Below, piece by piece: positions 10,001 to 16,451 of a DNA stretch of 28,287 bases. This DNA is from an uncultured Eubacterium sp. (GTDB taxonomy: Bacteria; Bacillota; Clostridia; Lachnospirales; Lachnospiraceae). Numbering within the stretch: position 1 is the first letter of the stretch; the number at the start of each line of letters is the position of its first letter. Under the pieces are notes generated by a model. The model made no database searches, was not told the origin of the DNA, and saw only the letters and a list, made by a program, of their open reading frames with translations. The stretch spans positions 1-28,287 of the forward strand of contig CAJTSV010000012.1 of assembly GCA_910579075.1 (NCBI GenBank), read 5' to 3'. Made by a program: the position numbers and the translations under genes.

Positions 10001-10921
10001 ATCCACCTCGGTTGTAACCGTCTTTAACACACGGCCGGCAGCTGCGATGCACACTTCCGTCAGCTCCTGGCCTATCTGGTCTTCCAGCTTTTCTTTTATA
10101 ATGGAAATCGTGCGTCCGACACGGCCGATATCATGAATCTGCCCATCCAGCATCGCTCTGGTTTCATGCTCCGTTGCATACTGTGCAACAACGATAAATT
10201 CCTTTTCCTCTTTATACCCTACAGTTCCGACTACATTGCGTGTCCCGATGTCCAGTCCGAATACATATTCCATCTTCTTTTGTGCGTCTTCTTCCTGTCC
10301 GAGTACTCTTTGCATTTTCCTGTCTCCTTTATCATTTAACAGCTGTGCCAGCTGCAGATACACCTGCGAAACCGGCCCGTTGTTATCAATAATGACCTGG
10401 CAGTGCCTGCGGTACTCCCCTTCCGAAAGCTGTGCCGCAAACATCTGCTCGATTTTTTCATCGGAATAACCACGGTTTTCAATCAGCCTTTTCCTGCGGT
10501 TTTCTTCGGTCACATAGACATACCACAATTCATCACAGATTTTGTCATATCCGTCTTCAATCAAAAGGGCTGCTTCCAGCACGACATAATCCGTCGAACC
10601 GCTGCGGCGCTCTTTTTCTACTTCTTTTAAAATGTATTCCTTCACCGCAGGATGGACAATGCTGTTTAACCGTTCCCTTTTTTCCTCATCTGCAAAAATA
10701 ATTTCTGCCAGGCGCTGGCGGTTGAACCTGCCATTGTGAAGCCATATTTTTTCCTGCGCAAATTCCTTCTGCAGCCTCACATAGCAGTCATATCCCGGCT
10801 CCATAATCTCATGGGCAGCCTCATCTGCCACCAGCGTCCTGACCCTGTAATTTTTTCTCAGATAGGCAAGTATCGTGGATTTTCCCGCGCCGACACCGCC
10901 CGTAATCCCTATAAACTTCAT
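7013..10921 (-). CDS. coaE: Dephospho-CoA kinase fused in frame to an FtsA/PilM-like actin-fold protein
   Basis: The open frame extends to 10996, but I place the start at the ATG at 10921: it has GGAGGGG eight bases upstream and gives the canonical CoaE start MKFIGITGGVGAGKST. The product is 1302 residues. Residues 1-200 are dephospho-CoA kinase (last step of coenzyme A synthesis) with P-loop GGVGAGKS and the LNSIVHP and VVLEAALLIEDGY segments. From about 219 an actin-fold ATPase of the FtsA/PilM type begins, with phosphate loops YVFGLDIGTRN and LVDVGAGTSDISL (about 428) and FIVGGGGKIHG (about 536). It continues to about 825. A low-complexity Gly/Ala/Ser/Thr/Pro linker spans about 930-1175, then a compact C-terminal domain (about 1234-1302) with ITVNGE and VNGQAA, possibly ubiquitin-like. 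In related genomes these are two adjacent genes. An internal ATG with a strong ribosome site at residue 203 may also give a separate FtsA-like product. Confidence 0.85.
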   Translation of the reverse strand: MKFIGITGGVGAGKSTILAYLRKNYRVRTLVADEAAHEIMEPGYDCYVRLQKEFAQEKIWLHNGRFNRQRLAEIIFADEEKRERLNSIVHPAVKEYILKEVEKERRSGSTDYVVLEAALLIEDGYDKICDELWYVYVTEENRRKRLIENRGYSDEKIEQMFAAQLSEGEYRRHCQVIIDNNGPVSQVYLQLAQLLNDKGDRKMQRVLGQEEDAQKKMEYVFGLDIGTRNVVGTVGYKEEKEFIVVAQYATEHETRAMLDGQIHDIGRVGRTISIIKEKLEDQIGQELTEVCIAAAGRVLKTVTTEVDYEFPEETVVTGEHIHTLELLGVDKAAQQLKEANDTKYKFYCVGYSVMKYFINDEIFSNIESHKADKISAKIIVTFLPEDVVDGLYMAVGFAGLTVANMTLEPIAAIDVAIPENFRMLNIALVDVGAGTSDISLTRDGSIIAYGMIPFAGDELTEMIVQHYLVDFKMAEHIKLSAATDTEIEFEDIMSLKHTITAEEVWKLTEPLVDKMSTDVAEKIKELNGDQSVSATFIVGGGGKIHGFDEMLAKKLELPQERVALRGAEVLKEVTFLQDEIVKDPLLVTPIGICLNYYEQKNNFIMVRFNGERMKLYDNNKLTIVDAAIQAGFPNDQLFPKRGKEINFTVNGRPRIVRGDAGEAAIIRMNDRPASINTPIEPNCDITIEPSTAGREAHYMVGQLEEYHSSTITFEVNGKLITCPRYVEVNGILEPPTYEIKEDDAIVTRSFYTVEQLAEFMDVELDMDADILVNNRVEDLQALVYENFSVDWKVISYRSTPQDVYPDAPPKRVPNLEEKVPMKKAIGQSSILALPQNPSGADAAKEQAGMPQAQPGRTPAAQAMQVPAASADSPGRIDMAKAAQAAGAAAVRQAPVTDVFGKTFTDLAAVADANRSVRAQRAGSRDSAGVAGTGGPGSTAPAAELSGSAAAEAGISGSAAGSGMSGSTAAAETGTSGLAVPSSGASGSAVSMAKTGISGGAAADEKGKSGLAAPSAATGVSGGASAETGASGGVPAATGATGSVSAEAGTPGSAASMAESGKSGSAVAGETGTPGQAAPSSELKATGGASAEAGTQGSAASMAGTGKSGSSTAAETGKPGLAVPSSGASGSIVPMAESGVSGSAVAGETGTPARAAGEASKAAVPAGTSSVQPAYATAVSSGMPSGNAAAMPARTPQEKAHLAETPKGTKGMEPQAADIPQESTQAAELPDGEQPFQITVNGETITLKNKKEFIFVDIFEYIQFDLSQSKGRMLKTEVNGQAAQYTQLLNRGDKIDIYWKENR
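7450..8140 (-). repeat. Degenerate low-complexity repeat inside the FtsA-like gene
   Basis: This stretch encodes roughly 230 residues of irregular units resembling xTGxSGxAxx, for example ETGTPG, ESGKSGSA, ETGASGG and AEAGTPGSA. Units such as SGSAVAGETGTP and GSAASMA occur at least twice almost unchanged, which points to duplication by slippage or recombination. The unit lengths vary, so it is not a simple tandem array. Its composition also opens long spurious frames on the plus strand. Confidence 0.8.
10313..10330 (-). promoter_or_regulatory. Internal Shine-Dalgarno and ATG at the CoaE/FtsA-like junction
   Basis: On the minus strand AAAGGAGA lies seven bases before an in-frame ATG at 10315 (residue 203 of the fusion, MQRVLGQEEDAQKK). 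This is exactly where the FtsA-like part should begin as a separate gene. TAA and TGA codons lie close by in the other frames, so a one-base difference would restore two separate genes. Independent initiation here is an inference. Confidence 0.6.
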
Positions 10922-10995
10922 TCCGTTCACCCCTCCGGCAGCCTGCCAAACTGCAGCAGACCGGGCAAGTCCCGCCCGGACACCGCCATCATTCA

Positions 10996-13677
10996 TTACT
11001 TTGCCTCATACCAGTTCCTGCCGGCATGCATGTCAATCTCCAGTGCCACTGCAAGGTCAGCCGCCTGATGCATTTCTTCTTCCAGAATCCGTGCAACCTG
11101 CTCCCATTCTTCTTCTGCCGTCTCTACAAGCAGCTCGTCATGCACCTGCAGAATCAGCCTGGATTTTAACCCTTCTGCCGCAAGCCTGTCATGCACGCGG
11201 TTCATCGCAATTTTAATAATATCCGCAGCCGTGCCCTGGATTGGCGAATTCATCGCCACGCGTTCCCCAAAGGAACGCTGCATGAAATTACTGGATTTTA
11301 ATTCCGGCACCGGGCGTATACGGCCAAACAGGGAAACCACTTTTCCGGTTTCCTTTGCATCCTTCACCATTTTGTCCAAAAATGCCCTGACACCCGGATA
11401 AGTCTGGAAATACTGCTCGATATAATCCTGCGCTTCTTTTTTGGATATGCTCAGGTCCTGGCTTAAGCCAAACGAGCTGATTCCATACACAATCCCGAAA
11501 TTTACGGCCTTCGCATTCCTGCGCTGCAGGTCTGTCACTTCCTCAAACGGAATGTGAAATACCTGGGATGCTGTCATCCGGTGGATGTCCTGCGCTTCCT
11601 GATACGCCTGAATGAGGTTTTCATCCGCGGACATATGTGCCAGCACGCGCAGCTCAATCTGGGAATAATCGGCATCCAGAAACAGATAGCCTTCCCTTGG
11701 CAGAAATACCTTGCGGATAAGACGCCCAAGCTCCATCCGGATTGGGATATTCTGCAGGTTCGGCTCCGCGCTGCTTAACCGTCCCGTTGCCGTAATCGTC
11801 TGGTTAAACGTCGTGTGAATCCGGCTGTCTTCCCCGATAAATGCTGCCAGCCCGTCTGCATAGGTGGATTTTAATTTTGCCAGCTGGCGGTATTCCAGAA
11901 TCTGCGCCACAAACGGATATTCCGGTGCCAGCTTGTCCAGCACATCCGCTGCTGTCGAATACCCGGTCTTGGTCTTCTTGCCATACGGCATTTTCAGCTT
12001 TTCAAACAAAATGACGCCAAGCTGTTTTGGGGAATTGATGTTGAATTTCTCCCCGGCTCCTTCGTAAATCAGCGTTTCCAGCTCTGTAATGCGCTCCTGC
12101 AGCTGCCTGCCATACGCTTCGAGCTCGCCTGCCTCAATGCGGATGCCTTCCTTTTCCATATCGGAAAGCGTATAGGCCAACGGCATTTCAATTGTTTCAA
12201 ACAAGTCCTTCATGCCGTTTTCTTCCAGCTGCTGCGCCAGGATATCCATAGCTGCATACGCCGTATAGGCCGGATAACAGGCTGCTTTTAAAAACGCTTC
12301 CGGCTGCTGCGCCATCGCTTCTTCCATGGACAGCTTTCCGGTCAGTTCACTGCGCGGCGGGAGCATCTCCCCCAGAAAATCCTTTGCCACGTCCTCGTAT
12401 GCGTACTCGCTTTTCAGCGGATTTAATAAATAAGCCGCAATCATAACGTCAAATACCTGCTTTTGCGGCGGTATTTCCATATATTTCAGCTGCTGCTTGA
12501 TATCAAACGAAGCCACGCGGTTTCCAGACGTCAGAATCTGCGCAAGCTGCCCGAGCAGTACTTCCTGTGTAACAGCCGCATCCGGCTTTGTGCCTTCCAG
12601 GCCCGGCTCATTCTTTGTACACGGCACAAAATAAATTTCCGTCTCAGAAACAGCTGCCGCAAGCCCATAGACCGTCCCGTGCTCCTCAATCAGCTGTACC
12701 GCCGATTTTTCAGCTCTTTTCAGCTTCTCCAGAACCGGTAACGCCTGGCCTGCATCTGCAATTACCTGAAAATGCTCCTCTGCCCGGCTGCATCCTTCGG
12801 ATTTTTCCTGTCCCTGAAACCGGGAAAGCAGCTGCTTGAATTCCAGCTTTCTGCAAAGCTCATACGCTTCTTTTGTATACAGGTTTCCAAGCCCTGCCTT
12901 TGCGAGGTCATACTCAATATCCGCATTCACATCGATCGTTACCAGCTTTTTGGAAAACTGTGCCTTTTCGTAATTTTCCCGGAACGACTCGCGCACCTTG
13001 GATTTTGGCATTTCATCGATATGCGCGAACGCATTTTCTATGCTGCCGTACTGGCTGATAATCTTGACTGCCGTCTTTTCCCCGATTCCCGGCACGCCCG
13101 GCACATTGTCCGAAGCATCGCCCATCAGCGCCTTCACATCAATAAATGCAGACGGTGTCACGCTGTATTTTTCCAATACCTGCCCTGCATAATAATCTTC
13201 TACTTCCGTCCCGGTTTTTTTCGTCTTAGGAATCCTGATTTTAATCCGGTCTGAGGCCAGCTGCAAAAGGTCGCGGTCGCCTGATACAACCGATACCGCA
13301 AGCCCCTGCGCTTCACACCGCTTCGCAATCGTGCCAAGCAGGTCATCTGCCTCATACCCGGCCTTTTCCACAACCGCAACACCCATTGCTGCAAGCATCT
13401 GCTTCATAACCGGAACCTGTTCGCGCAGCTCCGGTGCCATGGGCTTTCTTGTCCCTTTGTATTCCGCATACATCTGATGGCGGAACGTGGGCGCATTTAC
13501 ATCAAAAGCAACCGTCAGGTAATCCGGCTGTTCTTCCTCCAAAATCCGAAACAGGATGTTTAAAAATCCATACACGGCATTCGTATGCAGCCCCTCAGAA
13601 TTTGATAAATCCGGAATCCCGAAAAATGCCCTGTTCAGGATGCTGTGCCCGTCGATTAATACCAGCTTTCTGCTCAT
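10996..13677 (-). CDS. polA: DNA polymerase I
   Basis: An 893-residue family A DNA polymerase for Okazaki-fragment maturation and gap repair. Residues 1-290 form the 5'-3' exonuclease/flap domain, with the YKGTRKPMAPEL segment, acidic clusters EADD and GDRDLLQL, and the helix-hairpin-helix GVPGIGEKTA near 195. The middle domain (about 300-490) has the exonuclease fold, but the catalytic DxE expected near 326-332 is replaced by AVQLIEE, so proofreading is predicted to be absent, as in Bacillus Pol I. Polymerase motif A is DADYSQIELR (D670), motif B is R720xxxK724xxxF (RNAKAVNFGIVYG) and motif C is QVHDELL (H846, D847, E848). Length is normal. Its start overlaps the upstream thioesterase stop by four bases (ATGA, 13674-13677). 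It is followed after 74 bases by coaE. Confidence 0.97.
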   Translation of the reverse strand: MSRKLVLIDGHSILNRAFFGIPDLSNSEGLHTNAVYGFLNILFRILEEEQPDYLTVAFDVNAPTFRHQMYAEYKGTRKPMAPELREQVPVMKQMLAAMGVAVVEKAGYEADDLLGTIAKRCEAQGLAVSVVSGDRDLLQLASDRIKIRIPKTKKTGTEVEDYYAGQVLEKYSVTPSAFIDVKALMGDASDNVPGVPGIGEKTAVKIISQYGSIENAFAHIDEMPKSKVRESFRENYEKAQFSKKLVTIDVNADIEYDLAKAGLGNLYTKEAYELCRKLEFKQLLSRFQGQEKSEGCSRAEEHFQVIADAGQALPVLEKLKRAEKSAVQLIEEHGTVYGLAAAVSETEIYFVPCTKNEPGLEGTKPDAAVTQEVLLGQLAQILTSGNRVASFDIKQQLKYMEIPPQKQVFDVMIAAYLLNPLKSEYAYEDVAKDFLGEMLPPRSELTGKLSMEEAMAQQPEAFLKAACYPAYTAYAAMDILAQQLEENGMKDLFETIEMPLAYTLSDMEKEGIRIEAGELEAYGRQLQERITELETLIYEGAGEKFNINSPKQLGVILFEKLKMPYGKKTKTGYSTAADVLDKLAPEYPFVAQILEYRQLAKLKSTYADGLAAFIGEDSRIHTTFNQTITATGRLSSAEPNLQNIPIRMELGRLIRKVFLPREGYLFLDADYSQIELRVLAHMSADENLIQAYQEAQDIHRMTASQVFHIPFEEVTDLQRRNAKAVNFGIVYGISSFGLSQDLSISKKEAQDYIEQYFQTYPGVRAFLDKMVKDAKETGKVVSLFGRIRPVPELKSSNFMQRSFGERVAMNSPIQGTAADIIKIAMNRVHDRLAAEGLKSRLILQVHDELLVETAEEEWEQVARILEEEMHQAADLAVALEIDMHAGRNWYEAK

Positions 13678-14162
13678 GAATGTATAATCTCCTCCCCGTC
13701 CTCATCATACAGGGTGAAGAACTTCGTATCAATTTCCGGATAGGAACGCTTTAAGGAAATCGGCTTGCCGCTGTTGCTCAAAAAGCAGTGCTCGCTCTGT
13801 GCCACGGCGCGCAGCTCCCCGGTTTCTTTGTCGGTCATCCGGTATACGACCTTCATTTTGACACTGTTATAATCAATCATCCTCGCTTCAATCACGACTG
13901 TATCGCGAAAGTGCACCATGCTTTTATACTCGCAGTTCACAGAAAGCACAGGGCTTATGATTTCCATTTCTTCCATCGCCTTGTAGCTGAACCCCATCTG
14001 GTCCATCAAATCCATCCTGGCTTCTTCCATCCACCGGATATAGTTGGAATGGTGGATAATTCCCATCTGGTCTGTTTCATAATACTGCGCCGTATGTTCA
14101 TATGGCCGGATTTTGATTTTTTCTCCTGTATACGGTTTTATTCTTGTGTCCTTTACTGACAT
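13674..14162 (-). CDS. Acyl-CoA thioesterase, YbgC/4HBT hotdog family
   Basis: A 162-residue hotdog-fold thioesterase. The catalytic signature YYETDQMGIIHHSNYIRWMEEAR spans about residues 27-49, with D31 as the expected catalytic aspartate followed by HHSNY. A second typical segment is YKSMVHFRDTVVIEAR. The C-terminal 30 residues are extra relative to the shortest family members. Such enzymes hydrolyse acyl-CoA thioesters in the cytoplasm; chain-length preference cannot be predicted. GGAAGGTG precedes the ATG at 14162 with a good spacer. It is the first gene of the polA operon, coupled to polA by an ATGA overlap, with a leader of about 130 bases from the promoter at 14297-14325. Confidence 0.88.
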   Translation of the reverse strand: MSVKDTRIKPYTGEKIKIRPYEHTAQYYETDQMGIIHHSNYIRWMEEARMDLMDQMGFSYKAMEEMEIISPVLSVNCEYKSMVHFRDTVVIEARMIDYNSVKMKVVYRMTDKETGELRAVAQSEHCFLSNSGKPISLKRSYPEIDTKFFTLYDEDGEEIIHS

Positions 14163-14296
14163 GCAATCACCTTCCTGATTCCTTTTTGGATTCTATCAAA
14201 AACAATTTTATCCTTTGTCCTGCCTGCTGTATCTGCATCCGCCTGCGACCCTGAAAAACACCGCCCTGCATCTGTTTTCGTTTGTGCATACCTGTT

Positions 14297-14325
14297 ATTA
14301 TGCCACAGTCAGCTGGTAATTTCAA
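14297..14325 (-). promoter_or_regulatory. Sigma-A promoter for the thioesterase-polA operon
   Basis: On the minus strand TTGAAA (plus 14320-14325) and CATAAT (plus 14297-14302) are separated by 17 bases. Transcription would begin near 14290. No terminator is visible before 1175, so this one promoter may drive about 13 kb including the histidine kinase. Internal promoters cannot be excluded. Confidence 0.65.
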
Positions 14326-14360
14326 GATGCTGCTGCATGGCATTACGGCTGCGCAGCATC
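14326..14360 (-). terminator. Weak hairpin at the end of the 69-residue gene
   Basis: GATGCTGC (14326-14333) and GCAGCATC (14353-14360) form a perfect 8-bp stem that includes the stop codon of the small gene. No proper U-tract follows on the minus strand (TTGAAATT), and the hairpin abuts the -35 of the next promoter. It may be an attenuating or stabilising structure rather than a terminator. Confidence 0.35.
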
Positions 14361-14552
14361 AAAATCACGCAGTATCTGCTCCGCTTCCTTCTGGCTGCAC
14401 CCCGTCAGCGCCGCGATATCCTCAATAATCATCGCATCGCTGAATGCATGGCGCCTTCCGTTGCTGATAATGCCCCTGGCTTCTCCCCTGGCTTCTCCTC
14501 TGGCCTCTCCCCTGGCTTCTCCTCTTTTTTCAAACATTCCCATGATTGTCAT
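14343..14552 (-). CDS. Small protein with perfect RGEA repeats, coupled to the AAA-C_GCAxxG gene
   Basis: A 69-residue protein that I do not recognise as a named family. The ATG at 14552 overlaps the TGA of the upstream gene (ATGA, 14549-14552) and GGAGG lies 11 bases upstream, inside the end of that gene, so translational coupling is clear. A longer frame from a TTG at 14570 is possible but less likely. The N-terminus MTIMGMFEK leads into four consecutive RGEA units (residues 10-25), then a short folded-looking region with DIAALTGCSQKEAEQILRDF. Similar charged Gly-Glu-Ala-Arg repeats followed by a helix-turn-helix-like tail occur at the C-termini of Rpn/PD-(D/E)XK transposase-like nucleases. 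It could therefore be a detached tail of such a protein; that is inference. Confidence 0.65.
   Translation of the reverse strand: MTIMGMFEKRGEARGEARGEARGEARGIISNGRRHAFSDAMIIEDIAALTGCSQKEAEQILRDFDAAQP
14473..14520. repeat. Four tandem 12-bp units encoding RGEA
   Basis: Four consecutive 12-base units of the type CCCCTGGCTTCT (plus strand) occupy exactly 48 bases. Units 1, 2 and 4 are identical; unit 3 differs at two bases. Because the unit is a multiple of three, copy number can change by slippage without breaking the frame. Confidence 0.9.
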
Positions 14553-16282
14553 ACTGTCTTCCGCCTCCAAGCAGCTGCTTCTTCTGCTTCTTCTCCATTC
14601 CTTCCTTCCTGATTCTCATCCTTCCCGTGCTCCTGCTGTGCTATATACTGCTCCATCAGCTCCGCCGCCAGCGCTATCATCTCTGCGCACGGACGTTTTT
14701 TATAATATTCACCTGTCCGCTCGCTCGGCACCGGGCTTTTGTCTTTTCCTTCCAGCCCGAGCAGCTCCCGGCAGACAATAGAGCCGGTCCTGGCCCGGAA
14801 CCGTGCCGCAAGTTCCTGTATTCTTGCATAATGCTCTTTTTTCGCCTGCAGGTCTTTCGGGTCATCATATCCGTACAGCGCCCCGGCCACAAGAAACATC
14901 CCGCTGACCGCCCCGCAGACTTCCCGCATCCGGCCCATGCCGCCGCCAAACGAAGATGCCGTTTTCAGCAGCGTGTTTTTTTCTATCCCGGTTTCCTCAC
15001 CAAATGCCAGTGCCACCGACTGCGTGCAGTTATATCCTTCCAGAAAAAATGCTTTCGCCTGCTCGCCTTTTTTATCCATGTCCTTTTCGTCCTTTCCTGC
15101 TTCTCTGCCTTTTATTTTTCGCCTTTCTTTCAGCGCCTTCGAAACCGCTCCCCAGTCCGAATTGCTGATAGAAGTTACATATTCATTTAATATCTCCTGA
15201 TTCGGAATAAACACTTCTTCCCGGTCACTGCGGTACCCAAGATATCCAAGATGTACCAGCAGTGTCAGCACATCATCTTTTGAATGAAATGTCACCATAT
15301 CGTTGGTAAAGCTGTGAATATCTGCCGGAACACTGTTCTTTTCATTCATCATTTTTAATACCACATCCCGGAGGCCTTCAAAATTCATATCAATATAAAC
15401 ACGCAATGCTTCAAATGTCTCCGTCTGGTTCCAGTAATACTGGAATTTGTGAAACCGCATGGCACTTACAACTGAACGTGGATTGTAAACAGACCCTGTC
15501 CCTTCCAGGACATACCCGTCATACCACTTTTTCATTTCCTCAAAATCCATCCCATACCGGCTGCATAACCCCAAAACCTCTTTTTCAGTAAAACCAGCAT
15601 ACTGCGCCAGTTCCCCCTGAAATGTCATGGAAAATTCATCAAACATATTCAGGGCACTGTGCGTTCCATATTTTTTTACCGGAAGAATCCCTGTCATATA
15701 ACACAGGGAAATATATCCTTTGTCTTTAAGCATCCCCCTTAGAAAATCCAGATACCTCTTTTGTGCCCCCGCATCTGTCCGGTATTCCCTGAAAACACAG
15801 TCCCATTCGTCAATGATGATGACAAATGAAGTTTTCATTTCAAGATACACATCCTGCATGCACCCCGGCAAATCCTGCCTGTCAAAATAATCAACAGCAG
15901 GATATTCTTTTGCCAGCTCCCGGATTACCTGCCTTTCAAGCATGCCCAGCATATGTTCCACACTGCCTGTCCTGCTTAAAAACTCCTGCATATTCAGATA
16001 CAGCACATGATATTTGTTTAAATCCTTCTGAAAGCACGGGTCTTTGGCAATCTCAAATCCAGCAAACAGTTCCCCTGAATCACATCCGCGGCTGTAAAAA
16101 GCTGCCAGCATATCCGCCGCTACAGACTTGCCAAACCTGCGCGGCCTGCTCATGCAGATGTACTTCTGCATGGAATTCATGACCCGGCTGCAATAGCGGA
16201 TAAGGCCCGTTTTATCAATATAGATTTCAGAATTGACACACTGGGCAAATTTCTCATTGCCAGGATTCAGATAAATACCCAC
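14549..16282 (-). CDS. AAA-ATPase-like protein fused to a C_GCAxxG_C_C redox-type domain
   Basis: I choose the GTG at 16282 as start: GGGAGGA lies seven bases upstream and the family N-terminus GIYLNPGNEKF follows. The longer frame from 16321 overlaps the promoter. The product is 577 residues. Residues 1 to about 385 are AAA-ATPase-like, with EIYIDKTGLI, Walker A variant SRPRRFGKS (45-53) and Walker B FVIIIDEWD (153-161). It continues to the VFIPNQEILNEY segment, where family members normally enter a PD-(D/E)XK domain. Here that domain is absent. From 402 to about 549 there is a C_GCAxxG_C_C family domain with GYNCTQSV, SSFGGGMGRMREVCGAVSG and a late PCAEMI cysteine, suggesting a metal- or redox-linked function. 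The junction contains an ATG at 15079 with AAAGGA upstream, so the second half may also be made alone. The 3' end is coupled to the 69-residue gene. Confidence 0.85.
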   Translation of the reverse strand: MGIYLNPGNEKFAQCVNSEIYIDKTGLIRYCSRVMNSMQKYICMSRPRRFGKSVAADMLAAFYSRGCDSGELFAGFEIAKDPCFQKDLNKYHVLYLNMQEFLSRTGSVEHMLGMLERQVIRELAKEYPAVDYFDRQDLPGCMQDVYLEMKTSFVIIIDEWDCVFREYRTDAGAQKRYLDFLRGMLKDKGYISLCYMTGILPVKKYGTHSALNMFDEFSMTFQGELAQYAGFTEKEVLGLCSRYGMDFEEMKKWYDGYVLEGTGSVYNPRSVVSAMRFHKFQYYWNQTETFEALRVYIDMNFEGLRDVVLKMMNEKNSVPADIHSFTNDMVTFHSKDDVLTLLVHLGYLGYRSDREEVFIPNQEILNEYVTSISNSDWGAVSKALKERRKIKGREAGKDEKDMDKKGEQAKAFFLEGYNCTQSVALAFGEETGIEKNTLLKTASSFGGGMGRMREVCGAVSGMFLVAGALYGYDDPKDLQAKKEHYARIQELAARFRARTGSIVCRELLGLEGKDKSPVPSERTGEYYKKRPCAEMIALAAELMEQYIAQQEHGKDENQEGRNGEEAEEAAAWRRKTV

Positions 16283-16312
16283 GCCGCTTCCTCCCGTACC
16301 ATCTTTTGGATA

Positions 16313-16341
16313 AGTATACACAAAAATGCCTGAAACTGCAA
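16313..16341 (-). promoter_or_regulatory. Sigma-A promoter for the AAA-C_GCAxxG gene
   Basis: On the minus strand TTGCAG (plus 16336-16341) and TATACT (plus 16313-16318) are 17 bases apart. The predicted transcript start near 16306 lies downstream of the GTG at 16321, which rules out that longer reading and supports the GTG at 16282. Confidence 0.7.
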
Positions 16342-16451
16342 CTCACATCCTAAAGCTGATTCTGGTTCCCATTCTGCTGCCGTTACTGTTTACAGCAGAT
16401 GCAAAATTCTGTGCAAATGCCAGCAGCCTGCCTGCACCAGTTTTCACGCGC

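Noticed and set aside
10922..10996. Extending the CoaE fusion to an ATG at 10996
   Set aside because: The extra 25 residues match no CoaE N-terminus, while the ATG at 10921 has GGAGGGG and the canonical MKFIGITGG start.
16283..16321. GTG start at 16321 for the AAA-C_GCAxxG gene
   Set aside because: The codon lies beside the -10 TATACT, upstream of the predicted transcript start; GTG at 16282 has a strong ribosome site.
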